This document shows positions 1 to 8,809 of a stretch of DNA of 64,000 nucleotides, in pieces. Source of the DNA: UBA7803 sp041690675 (GTDB lineage: Bacteria > Pseudomonadota > Gammaproteobacteria > Pseudomonadales > Azotimanducaceae); contig JAWLGU010000002.1 of NCBI GenBank assembly GCA_041690675.1, forward strand, positions 1-64,000, in the 5' to 3' direction. A program made the translations under genes and the position numbers. Position 1 is the stretch's first letter, and each line of letters opens with the position of its first letter. The notes beneath the pieces were generated by a model. The model was given only the letters and a program-made list of their open reading frames with translations. It was not told the DNA's origin and made no database searches.

Positions 1-740
1 GGCGCCAGGGCGCCGGCGGGCGCCAGGGCGCCGGCGGGCGCCAGGGCGCCGGCGCGCCCGCCCGCCTGCCCGTGAAGCTGCCCCTGGCCCTGGTGGTTCT
101 GGTGATACTGCAGGCCGCGTTCGGTGCCTGGACGGTCACCCTCAAGCTCTGGCCGCAAGTGGTCACGGCTCACCTGCTCGGCGGCTTCACCACCTTGAGC
201 TTGCTGTGGCTGCTCGCCATGCGCATGGGTGTGCTGGGGCAGCTGCGTGTGCCGCGGCGGCTGCTGCCCCACGCGGCCCTGGCCCTGGTGGTGGTGGCGG
301 CGCAGATCGCCCTGGGCGGCTGGGTATCGTCCAACTACGCCGCTCTCGCCTGTCACGACTTTCCCACCTGTCACGGCGCCTGGTGGCCCGAGATGGATCT
401 CGCGTCCGGATTCGACGTCGCCCAATCCGTGGGGCCGAACTACCTCGGCGGCCAGCTCGAGAGCGACGCCCGGGTCGCCATTCAATTCGTCCACCGGCTG
501 GGCGCGCTCCTCGCGTTCCTGGTGGTGGGGGCCCTGGCCTGGCGCCTGTACCGCAACCGCTCGCCACTGGCCGTGCCAGTGGCCGTGATCCTGGCGGCGC
601 AGCTCACGCTGGGGATTCTAAACGTCGTGCTGGTGCTGCCGCTGTGGTCCGCCACGGCCCACAACGCCGTGGGCGCCCTGTTACTGCTCACCCTGGTTGC
701 AGTAAACTATCGCGCCTTCCGTGACGAGCGAGGCCGATGA
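1..740 (+). CDS. ctaA: Heme A synthase (COX15/CtaA), N-terminus missing at window edge
   Basis: Integral membrane enzyme that oxidises the C8 methyl of heme O to the formyl of heme A for aa3-type cytochrome oxidases. The reading frame is already open at the window edge (codons start at base 3), so only the C-terminal part is seen. It holds several membrane helices, a conserved loop with paired cysteines (ACHDFPTCHG, usual for this family) and histidines in helices such as FVHRLGALLAF and TAHNAVGALL that fit heme ligands. The first visible residues are a glycine/arginine/glutamine-rich tandem repeat in a loop. The stop overlaps the ctaB start (ATGA), so the genes are translationally coupled. 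Family assignment is firm; full length cannot be judged. Confidence 0.9.
   Translation, partial: RQGAGGRQGAGGRQGAGAPARLPVKLPLALVVLVILQAAFGAWTVTLKLWPQVVTAHLLGGFTTLSLLWLLAMRMGVLGQLRVPRRLLPHAALALVVVAAQIALGGWVSSNYAALACHDFPTCHGAWWPEMDLASGFDVAQSVGPNYLGGQLESDARVAIQFVHRLGALLAFLVVGALAWRLYRNRSPLAVPVAVILAAQLTLGILNVVLVLPLWSATAHNAVGALLLLTLVAVNYRAFRDERGR
2..55 (+). repeat. 18-bp tandem repeat inside ctaA (three units)
   Basis: Units at 2-19, 20-37 and 38-55; the third differs only in its last base. The period is a multiple of three and the ctaA frame reads it as RQGAGG repeated. More units may lie left of the window edge. It falls in a loop before a predicted membrane helix. Confidence 0.9.
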
Positions 741-1660
741 GCGAGGCAACCGCACGAATCGCCGGCTGGCGCGACTATCTGGAGCTGACCAAGCCGCGCG
801 TGGTGCTGCTGATGCTGCTGTGCGCGTTGGTGGGCATGTTCCTCGCGGTACCCGGAATGGTGCCCGTCGATGCGCTGGTGTTCGGCCTGACCGGCATCGC
901 GCTGGTGGCCGGCTCGGCGGCCGTGGTGAACCACATCGCCGATGCCACCATCGACGCGCGCATGGCGCGGACCCACGAGCGGCCGGTGGCCACGGGCCGG
1001 ATAAGCATGCGCAGCGGCCTGCTCTTCTCCGGCGTGCTGGGCATCAGCGGCATGCTGATACTGTACTTTCTCGTCAACCCGCTCACCGCCTGGCTGAATT
1101 TGGGCTCGTGGGTGGGTTACGGTCTCGTCTACACCCTGTTTCTGAAGCGGGCCACACCCCAGAACATCGTCATCGGCGGGTTGTTCGGCGCCGCGCCGCC
1201 GCTGTTCGGCTGGACCGCGGTGACCAACAGCATCGATCCCGGCCCGCTGCTGCTGGTACTCATCATCTTCGCCTGGACGCCGCCCCACTTCTGGGCGCTG
1301 GCCCTCGACCGCAAGGACGAGTATGCGTCGGTGGACGTGCCCATGCTGCCGGTGACCCACGGTGAAGCGTTCACCCGGCTGCACATCCTTCTCTACACCC
1401 TGATCATGGTGGCGGTGAGCCTGCTGCCGTTCGCCATCGGCATGAGCGGCTGGCTCTACCTGGCCGGGGCTCTGGCCCTGGGAGCCGGCTTCCTCTACTG
1501 GGCGGTGGTGCTGCTGCTCAATCGAAACCCGCGGGCACCCATCGAGACGTTCAAGTACTCCATCGTCTACCTGATGGCGCTTTTCCTGGTTCTGCTGGTG
1601 GATCATTGGGTGGTGGTGAGCAGCCAGCCGGCGGCGCTGTTGGAGCTCACACCGCTGTGA
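737..1660 (+). CDS. ctaB: Protoheme IX farnesyltransferase (heme O synthase)
   Basis: UbiA-family membrane prenyltransferase that adds a farnesyl group to heme B, giving heme O, the substrate of the CtaA enzyme encoded just upstream. The 307-residue product starts with the family's LTKPRVVLL segment. The first aspartate-rich motif is visible as NHIADATIDARMARTHERP and the second region as WTPPHFWALAL. About nine membrane helices are expected. The ATG overlaps the ctaA stop, and its own TGA overlaps the GTG of the next gene. Length and motifs are normal for CyoE/CtaB; the pairing with ctaA and sco favours CtaB. Confidence 0.95.
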   Translation: MSEATARIAGWRDYLELTKPRVVLLMLLCALVGMFLAVPGMVPVDALVFGLTGIALVAGSAAVVNHIADATIDARMARTHERPVATGRISMRSGLLFSGVLGISGMLILYFLVNPLTAWLNLGSWVGYGLVYTLFLKRATPQNIVIGGLFGAAPPLFGWTAVTNSIDPGPLLLVLIIFAWTPPHFWALALDRKDEYASVDVPMLPVTHGEAFTRLHILLYTLIMVAVSLLPFAIGMSGWLYLAGALALGAGFLYWAVVLLLNRNPRAPIETFKYSIVYLMALFLVLLVDHWVVVSSQPAALLELTPL

Positions 1661-2295
1661 CGCCGTTGCGCCTGACGGTCGCCCTGTCGCTGGCGTTCGT
1701 CGCCGTCGTGCTGGGCCTGTTCGTCTACAGTGTCACCCGCACGCCGACCCTCTCGGACCAGCAGCTCCGCGAGCGGGGCGTCATCGTGCTGCCGACGCCC
1801 AGGGAGTTGGCGCCGTTCGAGCTCACCACCCACACCGGCGGGTCGTTCACCCTGGAAGACCTGCAAGGGTCGTGGTCCTTCGTTTTCTTCGGATTCACCA
1901 GCTGCCCCGACGTCTGCCCGACCACGCTCTCGGTCCTGGCCCAGGCGCAGCGCACCCTGGAGGCAGAGTCGCCGGAGCTCGTGGACGATTTTCAGGTGGT
2001 GATGGTGACGGTGGATCCGGAGCGGGACGATCAGGAGGCGCTGGCACGCTACGTGCAGGCGTTCTCGCCCGAGTTCGTCGGCGTGCGGGGCGAGCGGAGG
2101 GACATCGCGGAGCTGGCGACCCAGGTGAACGTGGCGTTCGCCAAGGTTCCCGCCGACGACGGTGACTATCAGGTGGATCACACGGCCAACATCGTGATCA
2201 TCAATCCGCGCGGCCACTACCACGGGTTCGCGAGGCTGCCGCATCGGGCAGATACCCTGGTGAGCGCGTTCAGATCCCTCGTGGAGCGTTTCTGA
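1657..2295 (+). CDS. SCO1/SenC/PrrC family copper chaperone
   Basis: Membrane-anchored thioredoxin-fold protein that delivers copper to, or reduces, the CuA site of cytochrome c oxidase on the periplasmic side. The N-terminus has one hydrophobic anchor (LTVALSLAFVAVVLGLFVY). The metal-binding motif FGFTSCPDVCPTTL supplies the two cysteines and DHTANIVII the histidine. The GTG at 1657 overlaps the ctaB stop (GTGA) and places the anchor at residues 4-24; a start at 1606 would run well into ctaB and adds no conserved sequence. It closes the ctaA-ctaB-sco operon. Confidence 0.92.
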   Translation: MTPLRLTVALSLAFVAVVLGLFVYSVTRTPTLSDQQLRERGVIVLPTPRELAPFELTTHTGGSFTLEDLQGSWSFVFFGFTSCPDVCPTTLSVLAQAQRTLEAESPELVDDFQVVMVTVDPERDDQEALARYVQAFSPEFVGVRGERRDIAELATQVNVAFAKVPADDGDYQVDHTANIVIINPRGHYHGFARLPHRADTLVSAFRSLVERF

Positions 2296-2326
2296 GGCGC
2301 CCACCCGGCGAAGACGGGGCTGAGCC

Positions 2327-3622
2327 ATCGACCACAGCAAATATTCCCAGGTCCGGCGCGCCAGTGAAGCACTGTGCGAACCCCTGACCATCGAGGATTA
2401 CGGGGTTCAGCCGGCGGATGAGGCCAGCCCGCCGAAGTGGCATCTGGCCCACACCACCTGGTTCTTCGAGACCTTTCTGCTCAAGCCGTTGCTGGACGGC
2501 TACCGCCCGTTCCACGAGCGCTTCGAGTACCTGTTCAACTCCTACTACCACGGCGTGGGTGAGCAGTACCCGCGCCCGCGCCGGGGACTGCTGTCCCGCC
2601 CCACGGTGGACGAGGTGTACGCCTACCGGCGTCACGTGGACGCAGCCATGGCACTGCTGCTCGAGCAGAACGGTCCCGAGATCGCCAGCCGCACCGAGCT
2701 CGGATTGCACCACGAGCAGCAGCATCAGGAGCTGTTGCTCACCGACGTCAAGCTCAACCTGGGCAATAACCCGCTGCGGCCCGCCTATCGCGAAGACCTG
2801 GACGATCGGCGCCCGGGCGAACCCGGCCGCCCGCGACGCTTCAGCGAGTTCGAAGGGGGTGTGGTGTCCATCGGTGCCCACGCCGGTCAGGAGGCGTTCT
2901 GCTTCGACAACGAGCTGCCCCGGCACGACGTGCTGCTGCGGCCGTTCGCGCTGGCGAACACCCTGGTGACCAACGCCGAGTTTCTCGCGTTCATGGAGGA
3001 CGGCGGCCTGCAGCGACCGGATCTGTGGTTGAGCGATGGATGGGCCCGTCTCGCCCGCCAAGCATCCGCGTCTGCGCACGCCGGCGGACCGCCACCCGAG
3101 GGCGGACCGCCGCCTGGCGCGCCCTTGTACTGGTTCCGCCGGGACGGGGTCTGGATGGAGTACCGGCTGTCCGGCGCGCGCGAGCTCGAGCCCGACGCCC
3201 CCGTCACTCACGTCAGTTTCTATTCGGCGGATGCCTTCGCCCGCTGGTTCGGCATGCGCCTGCCCACGGAGCAGGAATGGGAGCACGCGGCCGCCGGCCG
3301 GGCGGTGCGCGGCAACTTCGCCGATGCCGGCGCGCTGCACCCCCTGCCCCCCGGCACCGCAGGGAGCGAGTCGGGCGGTCCCGAGCAGCTGTTCGGCGAC
3401 GTCTGGGAATGGACCGCCAGCCCCTACGTGGCCTACCCCGGGTATCGGCCGTTGCCGGGCACGCTGGGGGAATACAACGGAAAGTTCATGAGCAACCAAC
3501 TGGTGCTGCGGGGCGGTTCCTGCGCCACCCCCCACGGCCATGTCCGACCCAGCTATCGCAACTTCTTCTATCCCGGCGATCGCTGGCAGTTCACCGGAAT
3601 CCGCCTCGCCCATGACCTCTGA
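2327..3622 (+). CDS. egtB: Ergothioneine sulfoxide synthase EgtB, apparent ATC start
   Basis: Non-heme iron enzyme that joins oxidised hercynine (trimethyl-histidine) to a cysteine-type thiol in ergothioneine synthesis. It has an N-terminal DinB-like domain with iron-ligand histidines in WHLAHTTWFFE and HHEQQHQELL, then a formylglycine-enzyme-like domain (RLPTEQEWEHAA, GDVWEWTASPY, LRGGSCATP, RPSYRNFF). The conserved N-terminus reads back to a TGA at 2321, and no ATG, GTG or TTG occurs in frame before the TTG at 2489, which would delete the first iron-site histidine. ATC at 2327, seven bases after GGGG, gives 431 residues. CTG 2372 is the alternative. The 3' end overlaps egtD by 11 bases. Confidence 0.9.
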   Translation: MDHSKYSQVRRASEALCEPLTIEDYGVQPADEASPPKWHLAHTTWFFETFLLKPLLDGYRPFHERFEYLFNSYYHGVGEQYPRPRRGLLSRPTVDEVYAYRRHVDAAMALLLEQNGPEIASRTELGLHHEQQHQELLLTDVKLNLGNNPLRPAYREDLDDRRPGEPGRPRRFSEFEGGVVSIGAHAGQEAFCFDNELPRHDVLLRPFALANTLVTNAEFLAFMEDGGLQRPDLWLSDGWARLARQASASAHAGGPPPEGGPPPGAPLYWFRRDGVWMEYRLSGARELEPDAPVTHVSFYSADAFARWFGMRLPTEQEWEHAAAGRAVRGNFADAGALHPLPPGTAGSESGGPEQLFGDVWEWTASPYVAYPGYRPLPGTLGEYNGKFMSNQLVLRGGSCATPHGHVRPSYRNFFYPGDRWQFTGIRLAHDL

Positions 3623-4601
3623 CAAGACCATCGACGGAGCCGCGCAGGGACGCTTCGAGTTCTTCGACCGCAAGCCGCGAATCGCCGACATGCGCGAGGA
3701 GGTGTTGGACGGTCTGCTCGCTCCGCGCAAGCGGCTGCCGCCCAAGTACTTCTACGACGCCACGGGCTCGGAGCTATTCGAGAAGATCACCGAGTTGCCG
3801 GAGTACTACCTCACCCGCACCGAGATGGCGCTGTTCGACAGCTGCCTCGACGCGATCGCCGGAGCCCTCGGGGAGGGCTTCTGTCTCGTCGAGTACGGCA
3901 GCGGCACCAGCCGCAAGATTCGCAAGTTGCTGGAGCGGGTGCGCCCCGCGGCCTACGTGCCGGTGGACATCTCGGGCGAGCACCTGAATCGGCAGTCTCG
4001 CGCGCTGCACGGCGACTTCCCCTGGCTCGACGTCTATCCGACCTGCGCCGATTTCACCGGGCCTTTCGCGCTCCCGGAGCCGGTGACGGGCTTGCCGCAG
4101 GTGGGCTTCTTCCCCGGCTCGAGCATCGGCAACTTCGAGCCTTCCGCCGCTGAGACGTTCCTGCGCCACGTCGGTCGGACCCTGGGCCGCGGCGGGCGGA
4201 TGCTCGTGGGCGTGGATCGCAAGAAGGACCCGGCAGTGCTGGAAGCGGCCTACAACGACCGTGCCGGGGTGACCGCCGAGTTCAACCGCAACGTGCTCCG
4301 TCACGTCAACGAGCGCCTGGGGGCCGACTTCGACCCGGAGGCGTTCGCCCACCAGGCCAGCTACGACGCGGAGGCGGGGTGCATTCGCATGTTTCTGCGC
4401 AGCCTGGCGCCGCAGACGGTGCACGTGGCCGGCCACGTCATCGAGTTTCGGGCGGGCGAGACTATCCACACAGAGAACTCCTTCAAGTACCACCCCGACG
4501 AGTTTCGGCGCCTGGCGGAGCGCGGCGGGTTCGCGTGCGATGCCTGGTGGACCGACGACGCGGAATGCTTCGCCCTGTTCCTGCTGCGCGCCCGCTCCTG
4601 A
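3612..4601 (+). CDS. egtD: L-histidine N-alpha-methyltransferase EgtD
   Basis: SAM-dependent enzyme that trimethylates histidine to hercynine, the first step of ergothioneine synthesis. The 329-residue product has the family's opening (LPPKYFYDATGSELFEKI, LPEYYLTRTEMAL), the SAM-binding stretch LVEYGSGTSRKIRKLL and the downstream FFPGSSIGNFEP. The ATG at 3612 lies inside the end of egtB, so the two are coupled. No egtC or egtA is adjacent; two-gene egtBD layouts are known in proteobacteria. Substrate of the pair is inferred from family membership. Confidence 0.95.
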   Translation: MTSDKTIDGAAQGRFEFFDRKPRIADMREEVLDGLLAPRKRLPPKYFYDATGSELFEKITELPEYYLTRTEMALFDSCLDAIAGALGEGFCLVEYGSGTSRKIRKLLERVRPAAYVPVDISGEHLNRQSRALHGDFPWLDVYPTCADFTGPFALPEPVTGLPQVGFFPGSSIGNFEPSAAETFLRHVGRTLGRGGRMLVGVDRKKDPAVLEAAYNDRAGVTAEFNRNVLRHVNERLGADFDPEAFAHQASYDAEAGCIRMFLRSLAPQTVHVAGHVIEFRAGETIHTENSFKYHPDEFRRLAERGGFACDAWWTDDAECFALFLLRARS

Positions 4602-4622
4602 CGCCCGCCGGAATCCGCCCGG

Positions 4623-5621
4623 TCAATCGAGTCGCTGCGGACTGAGGTAGAAGAAGTGGGCGCGGTGGTGCGCGACGATGCGCCGGAACTCGTCCGGGTT
4701 GTTGCTGCGCACCGCCGCGCCGCGCCGCTGCTTCTGGGCCACCACTTCACGGGACATCCAGAACGCCAGCGCCGCGTACAGCGCGAAGATGGGGAAGTAC
4801 CACAGCTCCGGGGCCGCGAGGGGGCGCAGCGCGTGGTAAGCGCGCAGCAGCGCCAGTGTCCGCTCGGGATCCAGGGTGCCGTTGGACTCGGTGCACCAGT
4901 CGTTGGCGGCCACCGCCAGGTCGTAGGCGAGAAACCCCCGGGAGGCGTGGTGGAAATCCAAGACGCCGCACAGGCCCCAGTCGTTGAACAGGGCGTTGTC
5001 GCGGAACAGGTCGCCGTGGATGGTGCCTCTGGGCAGCTCGATCACGTCGCGGCGCTCGAGCGCGGCCGCGACTCGGGTGGCGGTCTCGCGCATCAGCGCT
5101 TCGTCGCCGTAGGGCAATCGGCCATGCAGCGCCCGCAGGTTGGCGTCGAGCCAGTGCCCGTCCCGGGGGTAATCGGGCAGGCTCAGATCGGCTGCGCCGG
5201 TGGCCAGATGAAAGCGGGCGATGAACCGCCCCAGCGCTTCGACCTGCCGCAGGGTGGGGTTGCAGACGTGACGGCCGGGAAGCCGCGGACAGAGCAGCGC
5301 CGGCTTCCCGTCCAACTGATACAGGGGCTCGCCGTGGACGGTGCGGATCACCGCCGGCACCGGCAGGCCTGCGGCCACGCAGACGTCGAGCAGGGGCACC
5401 AGGGCGTCGCCGGCATTGGCTGGCTGCTCCATGATGGTGAGCACGTACTGACGCTCGACGCCGCGTTTGCGCGTGGCCAGGAAATAGTTGCTGTTCTCGA
5501 TGCCCGCGGTCGCGGGCCAGTGACGCACCAGCTCGCCGATGTCGTAGTGGTGCACCAGGCGTTCGAGCCGGAGCAGGTCCAGCTCGGTGGCGACGTTCGC
5601 GGAGGCGGCCGGAGACGGCAA
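4623..5621 (-). CDS. thrB: Homoserine kinase (ThrB, aminoglycoside-phosphotransferase fold)
   Basis: Phosphorylates L-homoserine on the way to threonine. This is the APH-like, Pseudomonas-type ThrB, not the GHMP kinase of E. coli. The 332-residue protein shows the nucleotide-binding N-lobe (ENSNYFLATRK), the catalytic loop IHGDLFRDNALF with the base Asp, and the metal-site GVLDFHHASRG. The only start fitting the conserved N-terminus is a TTG that directly follows the stop of the upstream DUF2782 gene (TGATTG), implying coupled translation. The pairing of this gene with a DUF2782 gene next to polA matches Pseudomonas. Confidence 0.9.
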   Translation of the reverse strand: MPSPAASANVATELDLLRLERLVHHYDIGELVRHWPATAGIENSNYFLATRKRGVERQYVLTIMEQPANAGDALVPLLDVCVAAGLPVPAVIRTVHGEPLYQLDGKPALLCPRLPGRHVCNPTLRQVEALGRFIARFHLATGAADLSLPDYPRDGHWLDANLRALHGRLPYGDEALMRETATRVAAALERRDVIELPRGTIHGDLFRDNALFNDWGLCGVLDFHHASRGFLAYDLAVAANDWCTESNGTLDPERTLALLRAYHALRPLAAPELWYFPIFALYAALAFWMSREVVAQKQRRGAAVRSNNPDEFRRIVAHHRAHFFYLSPQRLD

Positions 5622-5972
5622 TCAGAATTCCACGATGACCCAGGAGGGCAACAACATGTCGGCGCGCTCGAGATCGCCGAAGCCTTTGCTCGGATCCCTG
5701 GGGACCAGGTAGTAGGGCTTACCGAAGGTGGGCACCACGCGGATCATGCGAAGCTCGCCGTTCTGGCGGAATTCGTAGATGGTGCGCTCCTCCTCGGCGA
5801 TGATCACCACGTCCGGGCCGCGCAGCGACTCGGCGTCCGTGGCTGCCGCCACCGGCGGCGCCAGCATCGCCAAGCCGACGAGCGTCGGACCGAGCAGCGC
5901 CGCGAGGCGCCGCGAAAGCCGGCGGAGTCTGCGGGCGCTCGCTTTCGGGGCCTTGCACAACGCGGTTACCAT
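5622..5972 (-). CDS. DUF2782 family secreted small protein
   Basis: Function unknown. After a basic n-region there is a signal peptide (LGPTLVGLAMLAPPVAAA), then a roughly 75-residue DUF2782 domain: TIYEFRQNGELRMIRVVP, GKPYYLVPRDPSKGFGD and the C-terminal PSWVIVEF. The mature protein is probably periplasmic. I chose the ATG at 5972; the frame is open further upstream but only with low-complexity residues. It is co-transcribed with thrB and divergent from polA across 86 bases. Confidence 0.75.
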   Translation of the reverse strand: MVTALCKAPKASARRLRRLSRRLAALLGPTLVGLAMLAPPVAAATDAESLRGPDVVIIAEEERTIYEFRQNGELRMIRVVPTFGKPYYLVPRDPSKGFGDLERADMLLPSWVIVEF

Positions 5973-6058
5973 AACCACGAATGTTGACTCAAAGCGCCTC
6001 CCAAGGCAAAGCGATCGAACGCGGCCCGGCCGGCGGGACGTGAACACGAGGACGATGG

Positions 6059-8809
6059 ATGGCTGGGAATAACGGCCCCGGATGTGACCCGGGCAAGGGA
6101 CCGCTGGTGCTGGTGGACGGTTCCTCGTACTTGTTTCGCGCCTACCACGCCCTTCCCGACCTGCAGACCAGTGACGGCCTGCACACCGGCGCCGTGCGTG
6201 GCGTCATCGGCATGCTGCGCAAGCTCGCCAAGGACTACCCGCACAGCCCCATCGCCGTGGTGTTCGATGCCAAGGGCAAGACGTTCCGCAACGATCTGTA
6301 TCCGCAATACAAGGCCAACAGGCCACCCATGGCGGACGACCTGGCGGAGCAGATCGAGCCCATTCATCAGATCATCCGCGCCATGGGGCTACCCCTGCTC
6401 ATCGTTCCGGGGGTGGAAGCGGACGACGTGATCGGCACCCTCGCCGCCCAGGCCACCGAGGAGCGGCGCGATACCGTCATATCCACCGGCGACAAAGACA
6501 TGGCTCAGCTGGTGAGCGACCACGTCACCCTGGTGAACACCATGACGGATACCCGTCTGGATCGGCATGGCGTGATCGAGAAGTTCGGGGTTCCGCCGGA
6601 GCGCATCGTCGACTACCTGGCCCTCATGGGCGATCCCATCGACAACATCCCGGGGGTGGACAAGGTGGGACCGAAGACCGCGGCCAAATGGCTCCACCAG
6701 TACGGCAACCTGGAGGGGGTGCTGGCTGCCGCCGACCAGATCAAGGGCAAGGTGGGAGAGAACCTGCGCGCGGTGCGGGATCAGCTCGCGCTGTCCCGGG
6801 ATCTGACCCGGATCAAGTGCGACGTGGACCTGGACGTGCACGTGGTGGACCTGTGCCCGGAGCCACCGGACCTGGCGGCTCTGGCGTCGTTGTTCCGGCG
6901 TCTGGAGTTTCGCGGCTGGCTGGCGGAGCTGGAGGGCGAGGAGTCACCGGCAGGCGCCGGCGGCGCCGGCCAGCACGCCGCGGTGCCGTCACCGGCCGCC
7001 CCGCTGCGCTGGACCGTGATCGACACCTGGGAGGCGCTGGACGACTGGCTCGCACGCATGAATGCAGCTGAGCTGGTGGCATTCGACACCGAAACCACCA
7101 GCCGTTCCTACATGGATGCGGCCCTGGTGGGGCTGTCGTTCTGCGTGACCCCGGGGGAGGCCGCCTACCTGCCCCTGGGCCACGATTACCCCGGCGCTCC
7201 GCAACAACTTCCGCTGGAGGAGACCCTCGCGTGCCTGAAGCCCCTGCTCGAGGACGAGGGACGCCCCAAGGTGGGTCAGAATCTGAAGTACGACATGAGC
7301 GTGCTCGGCCGCTACGGGATCGAGGTGCGCGGGGTCCGTCACGACACCATGCTGGAGTCCTACGTGCTCAACAGCGTGGGCGGCCGCCACAACCTGGACG
7401 ATCTGGCCCGCCGGCACCTGGGCCAGGAGACCATCCATTTCGAGGACGTTGCCGGCAAGGGTGCCAAGCAGATCGGCTTCAACCAGGTGCCCATGGACCG
7501 GGCGGCTGCCTACTCGGCGGAAGATGCCGACGTCGCGCTGCGGCTCCACGAGGCGCTCTGGCCCAGGCTCGAGGCGGAGCCGACGCTGAAGTCGGTGTAC
7601 GAGCAGATCGAGGTTCCGCTGGTCCCGGTGCTGTCGCGCATGGAGCGCAACGGCGCCCTGGTGGACGGCGCTCGGCTCGAGGCCTTCAGTGCCGAGCTCA
7701 GCGAGCGGATGCAGGGGCTCCGGGAACAGGCGTGCGCGGTGGCTGAGGAGGAATTCAACCTGGATTCGCCCAAGCAGCTCCAGGCAGTGCTGTACGACAA
7801 GCTGTGCCTGCCGGTGCTGAGGAAGACTCCGAAGGGCCAGCCGTCCACCGCCGAGGACGTGCTGCAGGACCTGGCCCGGGACTACGAGCTGCCCCGGCTG
7901 ATCATCGATTACCGGATCCTGGCGAAGCTGAAGTCCACGTACACCGACAAGCTGCCCATGCAGATCAACGCTGCCACCGGGCGCATCCACACCTCCTACC
8001 ATCAAGCGATCACCGCCACCGGACGGCTGTCGTCCTCGGACCCGAACCTGCAGAACATCCCGATCCGCCACGCCGAGGGCCGGCGCATCCGGCAGGCCTT
8101 CGTGGCGCCTGCGGGACGTCGCATCGTCGCCGCGGACTACTCGCAGATCGAGCTCAGGATCATGGCTCACCTGTCCGGGGACGCCGGGCTGGCCGCCGCC
8201 TTCGCGGCCCGCGAGGACATCCACCGGGCAACCGCGGCGGAAGTGTTCGGCTGCGCGTTGGAGGCGGTGAGCGACGATCAGCGGCGCAGCGCCAAGGCCA
8301 TCAACTTCGGCCTCATCTACGGCATGTCGGCCTTCGGCCTCGGCCGGCAGCTCGGTATTTCACGCGCGCTGGCCCAGGAGTACATCGACCGGTACTTCGA
8401 GCGCTATCCCGGCGTGCGCGCCTACATGGAAGGCACCCGTGCGCTGGCGCGGGAGAAAGGCTACGTGGAGACGGTGTTCGGCCGGCGGCTCTACCTGCCG
8501 GAAATCAACTCGAAGAATCCGGCGCGGCGTCAGGGCGCCGAGCGTGCCGCCATCAACGCGCCCATGCAGGGCACCGCGGCGGACATCATCAAGCGCGCCA
8601 TGATCAGCGTCGACCGCTGGCTTGGCGACGCCGGGGCGGACGCCCTGCTGATCATGCAGGTGCACGACGAGCTGGTGTTCGAGGTGGCGGAGTCGCAGGT
8701 GGAGACCCTGGTGAACGAGGTCCGCACGAACATGGAGCAGGCGGCGGAGCTGAGCGTGCCCCTGGTGGTGGACACCGGAGTGGGCAGAAACTGGGACGAG
8801 GCTCACTAG
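6059..8809 (+). CDS. polA: DNA polymerase I
   Basis: Replication and repair polymerase, 916 residues, all three domains present. The N-terminal 5'-3' nuclease shows GVEADDVIGTLA and GDKDMAQLV. The central 3'-5' proofreading domain keeps its acidic residues in FDTETTS, NLKYDMSVL and YSAEDADVAL, so proofreading looks intact. The polymerase domain has motif A (DYSQIELRI), motif B (RRSAKAINFGLIYGMSAFG) and motif C (QVHDELVFEV). The TAG stop shares a CTAG with the stop of convergent engB, a four-base overlap. A TTGACT at 5984-5989 could be a -35 but no good -10 follows. Confidence 0.98.
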   Translation: MAGNNGPGCDPGKGPLVLVDGSSYLFRAYHALPDLQTSDGLHTGAVRGVIGMLRKLAKDYPHSPIAVVFDAKGKTFRNDLYPQYKANRPPMADDLAEQIEPIHQIIRAMGLPLLIVPGVEADDVIGTLAAQATEERRDTVISTGDKDMAQLVSDHVTLVNTMTDTRLDRHGVIEKFGVPPERIVDYLALMGDPIDNIPGVDKVGPKTAAKWLHQYGNLEGVLAAADQIKGKVGENLRAVRDQLALSRDLTRIKCDVDLDVHVVDLCPEPPDLAALASLFRRLEFRGWLAELEGEESPAGAGGAGQHAAVPSPAAPLRWTVIDTWEALDDWLARMNAAELVAFDTETTSRSYMDAALVGLSFCVTPGEAAYLPLGHDYPGAPQQLPLEETLACLKPLLEDEGRPKVGQNLKYDMSVLGRYGIEVRGVRHDTMLESYVLNSVGGRHNLDDLARRHLGQETIHFEDVAGKGAKQIGFNQVPMDRAAAYSAEDADVALRLHEALWPRLEAEPTLKSVYEQIEVPLVPVLSRMERNGALVDGARLEAFSAELSERMQGLREQACAVAEEEFNLDSPKQLQAVLYDKLCLPVLRKTPKGQPSTAEDVLQDLARDYELPRLIIDYRILAKLKSTYTDKLPMQINAATGRIHTSYHQAITATGRLSSSDPNLQNIPIRHAEGRRIRQAFVAPAGRRIVAADYSQIELRIMAHLSGDAGLAAAFAAREDIHRATAAEVFGCALEAVSDDQRRSAKAINFGLIYGMSAFGLGRQLGISRALAQEYIDRYFERYPGVRAYMEGTRALAREKGYVETVFGRRLYLPEINSKNPARRQGAERAAINAPMQGTAADIIKRAMISVDRWLGDAGADALLIMQVHDELVFEVAESQVETLVNEVRTNMEQAAELSVPLVVDTGVGRNWDEAH

